From: a virus
DNA: 49,453 nt
Reading direction: 5' to 3' (one strand)
IMG/VR virus record: IMGVR_UViG_3300009088_000002
Span: 1 to 49,453 of that record
Below the pieces are notes generated by a model that was not told where the DNA came from, ran no database searches, and saw nothing but the letters and a program-made list of their open reading frames with translations. Position 1 is the first letter of the stretch. Every line of letters starts with the position of its first letter. Shown here piece after piece: positions 36,819 to 45,924 of the stretch. A program made the translations under genes and the position numbers.

Positions 36819-39029
36819 CTATTTCCTCGGCAGATGTTTCAGCGCGATATCGGTGATTTCCTTCAGCGTGTCCTGGCTATCTTTTTCCCAGGCTTCAAGG
36901 GCGCTGGTCACCAGCTTCCGTTGTTGAGCTATCAGGCGTCGTTTGGAAGGAGGCAATTGGTTTTCGCTCTTGCTAAGGAGTCCAATCATTTGGTCGATGG
37001 ACCGAGTCAGGTCCTGACCTTGGTCACCAGCAGATTGGTCAGAGCCGCCTTGTTCGCCCTGTTCCTTGACCTGCTCGCGGTCTGCTCCATGCTGCTCACG
37101 ACTCTTCGCCGGTCCACCATCACCACCACTATCCGAAGGGGGGCCTTCTTGTCCAGGCAGTGGCTGACCTTGAGCTGCGGCTTGCTTAGCCTGCTCGGCT
37201 TGCTGTTGCAGCTGCTGTTGCTGCATGAGATTCTGAACCTGCGTGAAATAGAACGGGTCCCGGAGATACGCATAGAGAGGGTCTTTGCTGGCGCCTGGGA
37301 CTTCAAAAAATTCCTCCATGATGACGCCCACGGGCACATACTTGTCAAGGACAGCCTGCCATTGAGGATTGAGGATAAACTTGCCGCCAAATTTCTTCCC
37401 AAGCGGCTTCTTCTCGACGCGCTCCAGAACATCGTCCATGGTCATGTGAATGCCCATGTCCTGCTGGAGTCTAATGGCTTCCTTTTCGGCAGTATCTACG
37501 TCGAGGCCAATGAACTTGATGGTACAAATCTTCGCCAGTTCCTCGTCAATCAGCGGGAAGATTCGGCTGTTAATAAAGTTCTGGAACTGGCCCACTAGGG
37601 GTCTGATGCCAACGTCACGGTGGGCTTCGAGCTTGTATTCGTTATTACTTTCTGAGAGAGCCTGATTGTTGGTACCACGACTCAGGTGTGCGTAGCCCGG
37701 GAGTTCCTCAGGACTCATCTGGAACGCAGAGAGAATAACCCGGGCATTCGTATCAGAAAGATACTGGAATTCCATGTCGCGGCTACTGTTGTCGATTGGA
37801 TACCAGCCAATCTCATCATCGCTGCCGACGCCAAAGATGGGCATACGCCATGCGTTGGCAACACTGTTGATGCTGGCGTTGAACTGCTGCCGAATCTTGG
37901 AGATAACTCCCTCGTCGACGTCATCCGACTTGATGACAATCATGCCACGGGCTGCGCGACCGGATTGGAAATAGAGCTTATTATGGTTCGTGATATTGAT
38001 ATGGGTCGTGACCGCAGCAATCATCGTGTCGATTGGCGTCAACGGATACCCGTCAAGTTCAACGTCAGAGACCGGATAGAAGTTGTGGACTAAGCATTCA
38101 TCAGGAGTGAAAGCCTGCACCGGACGACCGTGAACAACTTGGACCCAGGCGTATTCGTCATTCGCGAACTTCTCCGGCTCCAGTTTTCGGTTCTTGAGTT
38201 GCTCCAACAGCTTTCGAGCTTCTTGGCGGACGCTTTCCACTGCTTCCCTTTGGGGCGAAGCTTGGTAGATAGTACCGGCGTCGATGGGCCTGAAAGAATG
38301 GAATTCCCTATTACCATCCATGGTCTTCTTGAAAATGATTTCCGTTGCCGTCCGACCGAAGATGACCGCATTGCGGGCAGAGATGAACAGAAACTGATTG
38401 AAGGTCAGGGCCTCTTTGTCAGACCAGCCGGTGGTGCTACCGCAATTCAGGAGCCTCAATTCGGCCTTACGAATCTTCTCCTGGAGTTTTTTCTTCTCTT
38501 CCTTGTCCAACTTCTCCATATACCCGGGCTCAGCTTCAATCTTGAATCCGGTTCCGAAGCGGTCTGGCTGTGGACGTCCGAAGACAGCTACCTGGTTGCA
38601 GCGGGCGTTGGCAATAGACGCCACAAGGTCGTCTTGGATACTGATTCGCTTCAGGATGTCATCGGGCAGGAGCCGAAGCTTTACCCGGTAGACACTCTGG
38701 TAAATGTTGTGTTGGCTGGGGTCTGTCTCAAAGGCCAACCGCTCAATGCTGACCTTGCCTGGTCCGTTGAGGACGTTAAGAACCGACTTCACAAGAGGAC
38801 TGGAACTTGCTACTTTCTTATTCAGTTCCTCTTCGAGCTTCTTAAATTCCGCTGCCTCCAGGACGTTGAGGGTATCGTCAAAGGAAGGGTAATTCATCAT
38901 CATCTGGATGTTGCCGCTGCCCTTTTTTACAGACTTAGCCACCTTGGTCGGCCGATTGCTGACAACAGTCTCGATGAGGCTTTTAGCGAACGGTGAGAGG
39001 TCCGCTTCTATGGAAGTCTTTTTGGCCAT
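36819..39029 (-). CDS. Portal protein
   Basis: The 736-residue length, position between large terminase and MuF, and internal landmarks (AWRMPIFGVG, then MEFQYLSDTNARVILSAFQMSPEELPGY near the middle) fit the SPP1/HK97-type portal class. A Gln/Gly-rich disordered stretch lies at about 600-680 with a helical tail. It forms the dodecameric ring through which DNA enters and leaves. A 41-base piece is nearly duplicated in the gene at 19887. Confidence 0.9.
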   Translation of the reverse strand: MAKKTSIEADLSPFAKSLIETVVSNRPTKVAKSVKKGSGNIQMMMNYPSFDDTLNVLEAAEFKKLEEELNKKVASSSPLVKSVLNVLNGPGKVSIERLAFETDPSQHNIYQSVYRVKLRLLPDDILKRISIQDDLVASIANARCNQVAVFGRPQPDRFGTGFKIEAEPGYMEKLDKEEKKKLQEKIRKAELRLLNCGSTTGWSDKEALTFNQFLFISARNAVIFGRTATEIIFKKTMDGNREFHSFRPIDAGTIYQASPQREAVESVRQEARKLLEQLKNRKLEPEKFANDEYAWVQVVHGRPVQAFTPDECLVHNFYPVSDVELDGYPLTPIDTMIAAVTTHINITNHNKLYFQSGRAARGMIVIKSDDVDEGVISKIRQQFNASINSVANAWRMPIFGVGSDDEIGWYPIDNSSRDMEFQYLSDTNARVILSAFQMSPEELPGYAHLSRGTNNQALSESNNEYKLEAHRDVGIRPLVGQFQNFINSRIFPLIDEELAKICTIKFIGLDVDTAEKEAIRLQQDMGIHMTMDDVLERVEKKPLGKKFGGKFILNPQWQAVLDKYVPVGVIMEEFFEVPGASKDPLYAYLRDPFYFTQVQNLMQQQQLQQQAEQAKQAAAQGQPLPGQEGPPSDSGGDGGPAKSREQHGADREQVKEQGEQGGSDQSAGDQGQDLTRSIDQMIGLLSKSENQLPPSKRRLIAQQRKLVTSALEAWEKDSQDTLKEITDIALKHLPRK

Positions 39030-39032
39030 GAT

Positions 39033-40022
39033 TTACAGAGCCGAGATGACGAGGGCGTGTAGCGGGAAAACAGTTCGATTCACAATCGAAAGGGCGTACG
39101 CCGGGCCTTTCTTCATGTAGATGCCGACATTCAACGGGTCTGCGGGAATGATTGGTGCTACCCGCTGCGTTTGACCCACATCGTTGTTCACCTGGACGGC
39201 AGCTTCCTGGTCAACTTCGATGTACAAGAACGTCCGGCCAAGAGTGTAGAAAATCAGACCCGTGGCACCGGGAAGAACGCTGGTATCCAAAGCAATTGGG
39301 GTCGAAGCCACAATTTCAAAGAACGTAGCTGTCACGGTCTTGACCACAAACGTGGTTCGGGTCCCGATCGAGAATCCAGCGGTGATATCCACGATGTCAC
39401 CAACCTGGACTCCAGCAGCCGAGAAAGCTTGGACCTGAGAAGACGCCGTCAGGGTCTGGGTTTCGGAGGTCCCACTAAAAGACTGGCCAGGGGGCCTCGT
39501 CAAGACAAGGTTCTTACTGGTGACAACGGACAGGACCTGCCAGAAGCCCTGATTCAGGGCACTGAAAGGAGTTGCCGCGTCGCCGGTGATAGGTCCGGGG
39601 ATGAAGACAATGTCACCGACAATGGTTCCGGTAAAGTCTGCTGCCGAAACAACGCTGATGTTGACGGTTTGGTTGGCGTTGACGGCAATGGTAACGGCGC
39701 TACCATTGAGGGCTAGGTTTCTGTTGGTTCGAAGGCCTGGGGGAGTGCCGCTGACGGCAGTGAAACGATAAGTACTCGGGTCCAGGGACGAAAGAGTAAC
39801 CGTGAAAGCTGTGGTACCGTCGATGGCCGTAGTCCGCTGGCCATTGAAGACCAGAAACGTAGCCTGAGGGTCGATGGTGTACGGAGTCGCACGTGGGTCC
39901 GTGACCGGAATCCCAAGTTGCTCTCTGTCCCAATCGACGTTTTTGAGCAACGGATTGCTGTTGGAAATCGCGTCACTGAACGCCAGGACCTTGGCAATTA
40001 AGTTCATGAAGGCATTGGGCAT
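39033..40022 (-). CDS. Virion protein next to portal, 329 aa
   Basis: Unrecognised. After a helical N-terminus it is beta-rich with Thr/Val/Ser repeats (VTIAVNANQTVNISV, FVVKTVTATFFEIVA) like several Ig-type strands. The C-terminal 90 residues look like a compact domain. It lies four bases upstream of the portal, so a connector, head or decoration protein is likely. Confidence 0.68.
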   Translation of the reverse strand: MPNAFMNLIAKVLAFSDAISNSNPLLKNVDWDREQLGIPVTDPRATPYTIDPQATFLVFNGQRTTAIDGTTAFTVTLSSLDPSTYRFTAVSGTPPGLRTNRNLALNGSAVTIAVNANQTVNISVVSAADFTGTIVGDIVFIPGPITGDAATPFSALNQGFWQVLSVVTSKNLVLTRPPGQSFSGTSETQTLTASSQVQAFSAAGVQVGDIVDITAGFSIGTRTTFVVKTVTATFFEIVASTPIALDTSVLPGATGLIFYTLGRTFLYIEVDQEAAVQVNNDVGQTQRVAPIIPADPLNVGIYMKKGPAYALSIVNRTVFPLHALVISAL

Positions 40023-40070
40023 AGTTTGGTCTCGGGCTTCCTCGCGCCTACGGAGAAGATTGTCGCCGGG

Positions 40071-42014
40071 CTAACTGATATCCCAGACGAAACTTCCCTT
40101 CTTCCCCTTAGTCGTCGGTTGTTCAGATTCAGGAATTTCCTCGCCGGTGTTTTCGGCAATGATTTTGGACATCCAGTTCTCTTCGGTATACTGTTCCCGC
40201 TTTGCCGCCAGAACCTCCGGATATTCAGAGTCCACGTATGTCTGCACCATGCCTTCGGATTCAATACTGGATTTTATTTTTCCCTTCGGCGCGAAAACGT
40301 TCATGATGTAGTACCGAATGGCGTCACATTCGTCATCGTTTTCCTCGGCTGGTATTTCGCTGACAGTCCCGTCGGCATTGAGCTTGAAGTGATACTTGCT
40401 CATCATCTTCAACAAGAACTCGACACCAGCATCGCCCTTCAGGAAGAAAAGGGTCGGATTGCCCATGGCCGGCATGAGCTTCATCCGCACAACTTCAATG
40501 CCAGCCTTCACGCTTCCTGGATATTTGACCCACTCCTTCATTTTGAAGCCCTTGCGTTTGAAGGTCTTCGTATCCGCTGGAGCTTCGGGGTCGCCAAAGC
40601 AGGTCGGATTCCAGGGTCTGATTCTCTGGGTATGTTCTATCTTCTGGTCCAGTTCCAGACCAGCTATGGCTATAACGTCGAGAACGTAAGCATTTGCTCC
40701 GTCGACGGCACCGGTAACAACAGCATAGTTGTGACTGAAACCATAGTCGATGCCGGCAAAGAATCTCATTCCCCGTTCGAGCATAAGTTGAATGAGTTGT
40801 AGCTTCGTCAGATTTGGGTCGCACTCTTCGGCGGTTATTTTCTGCCACATCTGAGCAGCAGTAAGGGCATGGATTTCACGATTGAGGTTCGGATAAATCA
40901 AACCCGTGTCCGAGGGCTTCCAGCAAAGGAGTTGGGCTTTGGCGCCAGAAACAGAAACTTCCTTGAACTTGTCCTGAACGTAGTCAATGCCCTTCAAGAG
41001 TGGGGACTTGGACTTTTGCATGGTGGCGAGCCGCCCACGACAAACAGCAAAGAGCTTGCAATTCTTCAGACAGCCGGCGTATCCTTCATCCCGGGCATAA
41101 AGGGTCTTGTGCTCATCGTTTAGGTTCTCGTACTCAACTTCGCTGATGGCTCGGAGGTTCTCCCGGCTGTAGTAGATGGGAATCTTGGGCTCGGCTGGAA
41201 GATGTCTTCCCGGCGGGCAAGATTCTGTGACGTCGATAATGTTCCAATGCCGAACCTCAAGACCAGTGTTCGCAGCATTGTCGATTTCCCTTTGAACAAT
41301 AGCCCACGAGAATTCCCGAGTGGAAGTCAGAACGGTAATAGGTTGCTTTCCTTTCCAAGGAGCAGGGATGTACTTCGCGTCTTCATAGGCTTTCTTGTTT
41401 TCAGTCGGGATGACGTCAATTTCGTCCACGGACATGTAAGGGACGTGCTCGCTTCGGGAACCGGCGGTATTACAGATGACAATTTGAATGTAGTTGTAGA
41501 TTCTTTCGTACGTTTCCCGAACAGCTTCGGGAAGACCTTCCCATTGAGCCTGCGTCAGGTTCTCGCCAAGCTCTGGATTGAAAAAACGAAGATATTCCAA
41601 CCGGCGGTCGTTGCGGACCGTAACGAAAGGGGTTAGGAAAGATTTGTTGAAAAAGTCCTTGACGTAGCTCTGAGCTTTCTTAGACTGAATTTCAGTAGCT
41701 GCCATGTGAGCGCCACTGCGGCCCATGTGCAAAATCATTAACGCTTCAAGAATCGATGCGCCTAATGTTTTGAAACCGTCTCGGCAGCTGTAGGCCAGAA
41801 TTCGACTGAAAGCTGGCTTATTCTTGCGGCTCTCGTTGTAAACTTCCCAGACAAAGTCCATCGGGGAAGAAGTTGATTCAGGGTCAACGATACAATCCGG
41901 AAGGTCAAGACCTATGTAACACCGTATCCAATCCTGAAGGTCTTCCTTCGTCTCACAGGAAAAGAATACAGCATTGGCTAGCCGGGCCTTATCTGATTCT
42001 GTCAGGTCGCTCAC
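40071..42014 (-). CDS. terL: Terminase large subunit (TerL)
   Basis: The ATPase half has a Walker A-like SCRDGFKT at residues 76-83 and a Walker B region MSVDEIDVI at about 194-202. The nuclease half has FFAGIDYGFSHNYAVVTG, an RNase H-type first Asp, followed by CFGDPEAPADTKTF and a late DECDAIRYY motif. The length of 647 is normal. It pumps DNA into the prohead through the portal and cuts concatemers. GTG start, fused to the TerS stop as GTGA. Confidence 0.93.
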   Translation of the reverse strand: MSDLTESDKARLANAVFFSCETKEDLQDWIRCYIGLDLPDCIVDPESTSSPMDFVWEVYNESRKNKPAFSRILAYSCRDGFKTLGASILEALMILHMGRSGAHMAATEIQSKKAQSYVKDFFNKSFLTPFVTVRNDRRLEYLRFFNPELGENLTQAQWEGLPEAVRETYERIYNYIQIVICNTAGSRSEHVPYMSVDEIDVIPTENKKAYEDAKYIPAPWKGKQPITVLTSTREFSWAIVQREIDNAANTGLEVRHWNIIDVTESCPPGRHLPAEPKIPIYYSRENLRAISEVEYENLNDEHKTLYARDEGYAGCLKNCKLFAVCRGRLATMQKSKSPLLKGIDYVQDKFKEVSVSGAKAQLLCWKPSDTGLIYPNLNREIHALTAAQMWQKITAEECDPNLTKLQLIQLMLERGMRFFAGIDYGFSHNYAVVTGAVDGANAYVLDVIAIAGLELDQKIEHTQRIRPWNPTCFGDPEAPADTKTFKRKGFKMKEWVKYPGSVKAGIEVVRMKLMPAMGNPTLFFLKGDAGVEFLLKMMSKYHFKLNADGTVSEIPAEENDDECDAIRYYIMNVFAPKGKIKSSIESEGMVQTYVDSEYPEVLAAKREQYTEENWMSKIIAENTGEEIPESEQPTTKGKKGSFVWDIS

Positions 42015-42622
42015 TTGACTCTCTTCACGTAGCCCCTGATGGTCATCCGGGCTTCATCTGCCGTCATGGCCTTTGGGGGGCCTGGTTGCTCGACCGCCTG
42101 GGGATTGTGGTAAGGGTCAATCGGTGGAGCTTTCTTGGCCCCATCTTGTCCCGTGAGCTTGAGCAGCATGTCGACAAAATCCTTGTACGTCCTGAAGCTA
42201 GCGTTTTTGAACTCTCCCAACTCAGCCGGGTCGCCGGTCTGCAAGAACTTCTTGAACTTGTCACCCATAAGCTTGTGGTAAACAGCCATGGCGTCGGCGG
42301 CAAAGACCACAGCCTCAAGGTGTGATTGTTGCACACGACTGCGGATGCCCTTCATCAACTCCAGCATGTGTTCGTTACGGAGGTCATCCCAGTGGTGGTC
42401 AAGACGAGCCTTGACGACGATGCCGAGACCAAAGCCTGGGTTGAGCTTGGCAATCTCCTCACAGCTATGGCCCTGAAGAAATAGTTCAAAGAACTTCCCA
42501 GCCGTCGAGGGCGCCAACGGAGCACCGCCGCCACGGAGGTACTTCTCGTGGGCTTCCTGCTCTCGTATGTTTAGAAGCTGCTCAATTGGCTGCGATTGAA
42601 CTGTCAGAGATTGCTCTGTCAT
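42011..42622 (-). CDS. Probable terminase small subunit
   Basis: Directly upstream of and overlapping terL. Residues 36-75 (LAPSTAGKFFELFLQGHSCEEIAKLNPGF split over two helices) resemble the helix-turn-helix that binds packaging sites. A helical middle and Pro-rich tail follow. I use the ATG at 42622 (MTEQSLTVQS). Assigned by context and HTH. Confidence 0.75.
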   Translation of the reverse strand: MTEQSLTVQSQPIEQLLNIREQEAHEKYLRGGGAPLAPSTAGKFFELFLQGHSCEEIAKLNPGFGLGIVVKARLDHHWDDLRNEHMLELMKGIRSRVQQSHLEAVVFAADAMAVYHKLMGDKFKKFLQTGDPAELGEFKNASFRTYKDFVDMLLKLTGQDGAKKAPPIDPYHNPQAVEQPGPPKAMTADEARMTIRGYVKRVK

Positions 42623-42992
42623 ACTTTTCTCCTCGGTGGACTTGCACATTGCCGATTCTCACCTTGATGAGCCAATCACGACCGAGAAGTTTTCGAACTG
42701 AGTAATCCAGAATCGCCAAGTTGTTCTTCAGGTCTGAAGGCTTCCTTGCCTTAGGCTTGGGCTGAAGAATGAACGTGATTTCCTTGCTGTCAGTGTCAAC
42801 CCGAACCTCGTTCGTGGCTATGTGCTTGAACAAAACTAGAGGCCATAGCTTCAGGTTAGCGAGCTGGAATTCAAATACTTGCCCAGTCCACTCCGTCATT
42901 TTTCGCAGGCTCTGTACTTGCTGGAGAGCATTCTTGTCGACTAGCGACGAAAGAGCGCGCTCCATGTCAATATTAAGTGGATTAAGCGACAT
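42582..42992 (-). CDS. Hypothetical protein, 136 aa
   Basis: Unrecognised. The start at 42992 (MSLNPLNIDM) lies in the end of the metallophosphoesterase gene. The middle is beta-like (EVRVDTDSKEITFILQPKP) and the C-terminus basic. It overlaps the small terminase start by 41 bases. Confidence 0.7.
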   Translation of the reverse strand: MSLNPLNIDMERALSSLVDKNALQQVQSLRKMTEWTGQVFEFQLANLKLWPLVLFKHIATNEVRVDTDSKEITFILQPKPKARKPSDLKNNLAILDYSVRKLLGRDWLIKVRIGNVQVHRGEKYDRAISDSSIAAN

Positions 42993-44019
42993 GGCCAAAC
43001 AGCCTTTCTTCTGCCATTGCTTTCAAGATTGCCAGCTCCGTCCCGAACTTTGGCTGGTAAGCGGCCGCGAACTTTTGAAAGGCTACCGAAATGCCTTCGC
43101 TCTCTTTCACCCGGGCAACTTGCACGTCGGTATTGACCATTCGAGGACGAGCACGACCGGTCCACAGGGGTTTGCGAGATTCCAACCAAGCTGATGGTCC
43201 CCGAACGTTGATGACGTATTCATGATTTGGGTTGAGAGAGGCTTCATTGAAGGGACTTTCGGGAGTGTCATCAACTTCGACTATCTTCCGGCAGTACCCC
43301 TCCGTAGAGTGAGCGGTGGCGCTGGCAACGGTCCCATTTGGACCATGAGTTATGACCCACAAGGCCTTATTTTGATTGGCATCGCTGGCCGTCAGCCACC
43401 GCGGAGAACCCACGTAGAAAATCTTTCCAAAATTTTGGGCTTTGTGAATGTGGCCGCTGATGACTTGACTCTGGGGGATGTCCTCAGGGTTGACACCATT
43501 CTTCGAGAACAGGCCGTTCTCATATTCAGAGCCGTTAAATTCCTGGTGGCAGTACACGGTCAGGCAATCCTTGTACTGATTGCAGACTTTCACGAATTCC
43601 CGAGGGTCAGGATAGTAGGGAAGCATGAGCATCTTGTCTATGACCATGGGTCTGCTGACGATGGTGACCCCAGGGGTACCTTCAAACATCATCAAGGCAT
43701 TCAATTTGTCCGCGGTCGTGCCGTCGCCGGTCATATCATGGTTCCCGGGCGTGATGATGACTTCAAACTCCGGCGGGCAGACAATCCCGAGAGTACCTTC
43801 GATAGCTTTTGGCTGAGTCCACTTCTTGAAAGTATCCTTCCAATAGCGAATGACTTCCTGACGCAGGAGCGCAAAACTATGAAAACAATCGCCGGTCACT
43901 AGAATCTTGTCAACCTTCTTTGCCCGAGCCAGGGCAAGAACTTCATCCGCCAGGCGCCCGCATTCTTCCAATTCCGTGACCTTGACGTGCGGGTCGCCGA
44001 CGTCAAGATATGTCACCAT
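42982..44019 (-). CDS. SbcD/Mre11-like metallophosphoesterase
   Basis: The calcineurin-type motifs are in order: GDPHVK (residues 8-13), VTGDCFHS (about 42), TPGNHDM (about 90), VYCHQEF and SGHIHKA. The SbcD/T4 gp47 group acts in DNA end processing with an SMC-like ATPase partner. No partner is in this window. I start at 44019 (MVTYLDVGDPH), since the upstream frame overlaps the previous gene. A specific substrate is not known. Confidence 0.88.
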   Translation of the reverse strand: MVTYLDVGDPHVKVTELEECGRLADEVLALARAKKVDKILVTGDCFHSFALLRQEVIRYWKDTFKKWTQPKAIEGTLGIVCPPEFEVIITPGNHDMTGDGTTADKLNALMMFEGTPGVTIVSRPMVIDKMLMLPYYPDPREFVKVCNQYKDCLTVYCHQEFNGSEYENGLFSKNGVNPEDIPQSQVISGHIHKAQNFGKIFYVGSPRWLTASDANQNKALWVITHGPNGTVASATAHSTEGYCRKIVEVDDTPESPFNEASLNPNHEYVINVRGPSAWLESRKPLWTGRARPRMVNTDVQVARVKESEGISVAFQKFAAAYQPKFGTELAILKAMAEERLFGHVA

Positions 44020-44023
44020 GAAC

Positions 44024-44371
44024 TTAGGTTCCACGGCGCACCAATTGGATGAGAGCCTCGGGACAGAGAATGAACTTCTTTCCTTCCTGCTCATAGACGT
44101 TCTTGGCGAATGGCTGGGCGTAGTTGTCTGCCATCACGAAAACCGTATCGCCGGCAAGAAATCGATTATCTTCCGAGGGAAAGACAACCCTGAGACCCGT
44201 CAGAGTAGCCTTCTGGCGAATGGTCGTAAAACCACTGCGAGTGTCTTTCTCAATAGACATCGTCGGAAATGGCTCCAGGGCAAGAACTTTACCCACAGTC
44301 CAGGCCCCAAATGGCAGGACCTGCATGTAGCCGGTTACTTTCGCATTCGCGTTCAGCAAAGGCTCATTCAT
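44024..44371 (-). CDS. Hypothetical protein, 115 aa
   Basis: Unrecognised beta-rich protein (FGAWTVGKVLALEPF, NRFLAGDTVFVMADNYAQPF). The pattern recalls small SH3-like or OB-like barrels, but I cannot assign it. Its start lies within the end of the sigma-like gene. Confidence 0.7.
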   Translation of the reverse strand: MNEPLLNANAKVTGYMQVLPFGAWTVGKVLALEPFPTMSIEKDTRSGFTTIRQKATLTGLRVVFPSEDNRFLAGDTVFVMADNYAQPFAKNVYEQEGKKFILCPEALIQLVRRGT

Positions 44372-45419
44372 ACGAAACTCCTCGCATCCGCAACAATTTC
44401 TTTTCCATCATAGGAAGGTCCTGGATGGCAGCCTGCATGGCAATCATCGCGTCTGCTTTTTCTATTTTTTCCCCACCCTCTGTTGCCGGGTCCACGTACC
44501 TGCTGATTATACCATCTGGCTCGGATTCAGTTTCAGCATCAAGGCTCAGAACCGAGGCAGAAGCCAGTAAGTCAGCAATTTCCGCGGCGTTGGTTCGGTG
44601 AGCGGGATTGTCGACTTCAGCGTTGACAAGTTGCGACAGGGCCTCGTGGTCAATCTGGTCCGGAAATTGCCGAAGCCGTTTATTGGCACGATATATTTTC
44701 CGTTTGTCGACAGGGTAGAAGTGAATCAGAGTCTCAGAGTACTGCTCTATACGGTCTCCAATCATTCTTCCGATTGCCACGGCTCGGAACTTGCGATATT
44801 CCTCCAGGGCCTGTGTCTTAGTCATCCCGCGGGTGCTCCCGGGCACGAACTTGTCGATGGCTGCCAGGAGGCCGGCACAATGAATCTGAATCAGGTCCAT
44901 ATACGAGAGGTGAGACCTTGGGGTGCTGGACCAGAAAATTCGCGTCTGGCTGATAGCCAAGGGCATGTTCATTTCCATCAGTTCCCGACGGATGGATTCA
45001 ATTTGCTTCGCCAAGGCGACGACTTCGCTACCGGCCCGCCATCGGTAGCAACGGAGGGCAAAGAGCACGAACATGTAATTGAACCGGAATCGATACAGAG
45101 ACCGGTCGCGTTTCTTTTTCAGGGCGTTGCTGATGTACTTCGTGAAAACCGTCTGTCGTTCCCGGAAGTAGGGCCTGGCGGCGAGAATGTTTCGGCGTTC
45201 CTCGCAAATGAAGTGAACGAACCGGCGGTAGATTCCCGGACCCCAACGATGCTCCAGGAGAACCTTCCGGAACTTGGTCTCAAGGCTGATGAGGAGCTTT
45301 ATCTGTCGGCGTTGGCGCTCCAGGAGGGATTCGTCTTCGCCGGGGCCGTACTTCTCAATGCACTTCTCCAGATTGGAGGCAAATACCTGAAAATGCTCTG
45401 CTGATTCATCGACACTCAT
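44364..45419 (-). CDS. Sigma-70-like factor lacking region 4.2
   Basis: Residues 145-250 follow sigma region 2: RRELMEMNMPLAIS (2.1), YMDLIQIHCAGLLAAIDKF (2.2, about 173-191), then AVAIGRMIGDRIEQYSETLIHF (2.3-2.4) and a basic helix. After an acidic linker the protein ends at residue 351 with AAIQDLPMMEKKLLRMRG, which looks like region 4.1 cut short before the -35-binding helix-turn-helix. The first 130 residues are extra. Phage sigma factors of this kind, such as T4 gp55, recognise -10-only late promoters. This fits the extended -10 sites without -35 seen on this strand. Confidence 0.74.
   Translation of the reverse strand: MSVDESAEHFQVFASNLEKCIEKYGPGEDESLLERQRRQIKLLISLETKFRKVLLEHRWGPGIYRRFVHFICEERRNILAARPYFRERQTVFTKYISNALKKKRDRSLYRFRFNYMFVLFALRCYRWRAGSEVVALAKQIESIRRELMEMNMPLAISQTRIFWSSTPRSHLSYMDLIQIHCAGLLAAIDKFVPGSTRGMTKTQALEEYRKFRAVAIGRMIGDRIEQYSETLIHFYPVDKRKIYRANKRLRQFPDQIDHEALSQLVNAEVDNPAHRTNAAEIADLLASASVLSLDAETESEPDGIISRYVDPATEGGEKIEKADAMIAMQAAIQDLPMMEKKLLRMRGVSYE
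44506..44516 (-). promoter_or_regulatory. Extended -10 element inside the sigma-like gene
   Basis: Minus-strand GATGGTATAAT: a perfect TATAAT with TG one base ahead. It lies about 135 bases upstream of the gene starting at 44371 and inside coding sequence, so it may be chance or an internal promoter. Confidence 0.4.
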
Positions 45420-45921
45420 TAGAAACCTGATTCCCCTGACGTACTGTGATTATAGCACGTACAGCGGCACAGGTTTCTTCAAATGTAAGATGGTCGCTTT
45501 TTATTTTATTGCATGTGGGACAACAACTAACCACATTTTCCCTAGTATAACCAACGCTGTTGTCAACTCGGTCAAGGCCGTATCCGGTTTTGCTGCCGCC
45601 GAAAAAACCATTACAATAAGTACATTTTTGGGCTGCGAGCTTTAGAAAATCTTCAAAAGCAAGCGTACATTCCAGCCGACGTTTTTTAGATACTTGGAGT
45701 AGATTGCCAAAACGATGCTGTAAGGTACCCTTCGCTCTCGCCGCCCCCGGATTCCTTTTTCTCCAACCCCGCGAATACTCCCGAAATTGTTCTGAATTTT
45801 CGATGTATCTTTGCTGGTAGTAACCCTTTAGCTTTCGATTGTACCGCTCCCGGCGCCAACACGACTCACACAAGCCTTTGGCATAATGTCGTCGTTCGGG
45901 ATGACAAAGTGCGTTTTTCAC
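45406..45921 (-). CDS. HNH homing-type endonuclease
   Basis: The core CTYCNGFFGG, then GLDRVDNSVGYTRENVVSCCPTCNKIKSDHL, is a classic HNH/treble-clef nuclease with two Cys pairs and Asp-Asn motifs. The N-terminus has LCHPERRHYAKGLCESCW, another zinc finger, plus a basic helical region. It lies between the helicase and sigma-like genes, overlaps the latter and starts with GTG, consistent with a mobile insertion. Confidence 0.88.
   Translation of the reverse strand: MKNALCHPERRHYAKGLCESCWRRERYNRKLKGYYQQRYIENSEQFREYSRGWRKRNPGAARAKGTLQHRFGNLLQVSKKRRLECTLAFEDFLKLAAQKCTYCNGFFGGSKTGYGLDRVDNSVGYTRENVVSCCPTCNKIKSDHLTFEETCAAVRAIITVRQGNQVSNECR
45449..45459 (-). promoter_or_regulatory. Extended -10 promoter before the sigma-like gene
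   Basis: Minus-strand CGTGCTATAAT, a perfect extended -10, 30 bases upstream of the ATG at 45419 but inside the end of the HNH gene. It would let the sigma-like gene be transcribed separately from the endonuclease. Confidence 0.6.
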
Positions 45922-45924
45922 ATC

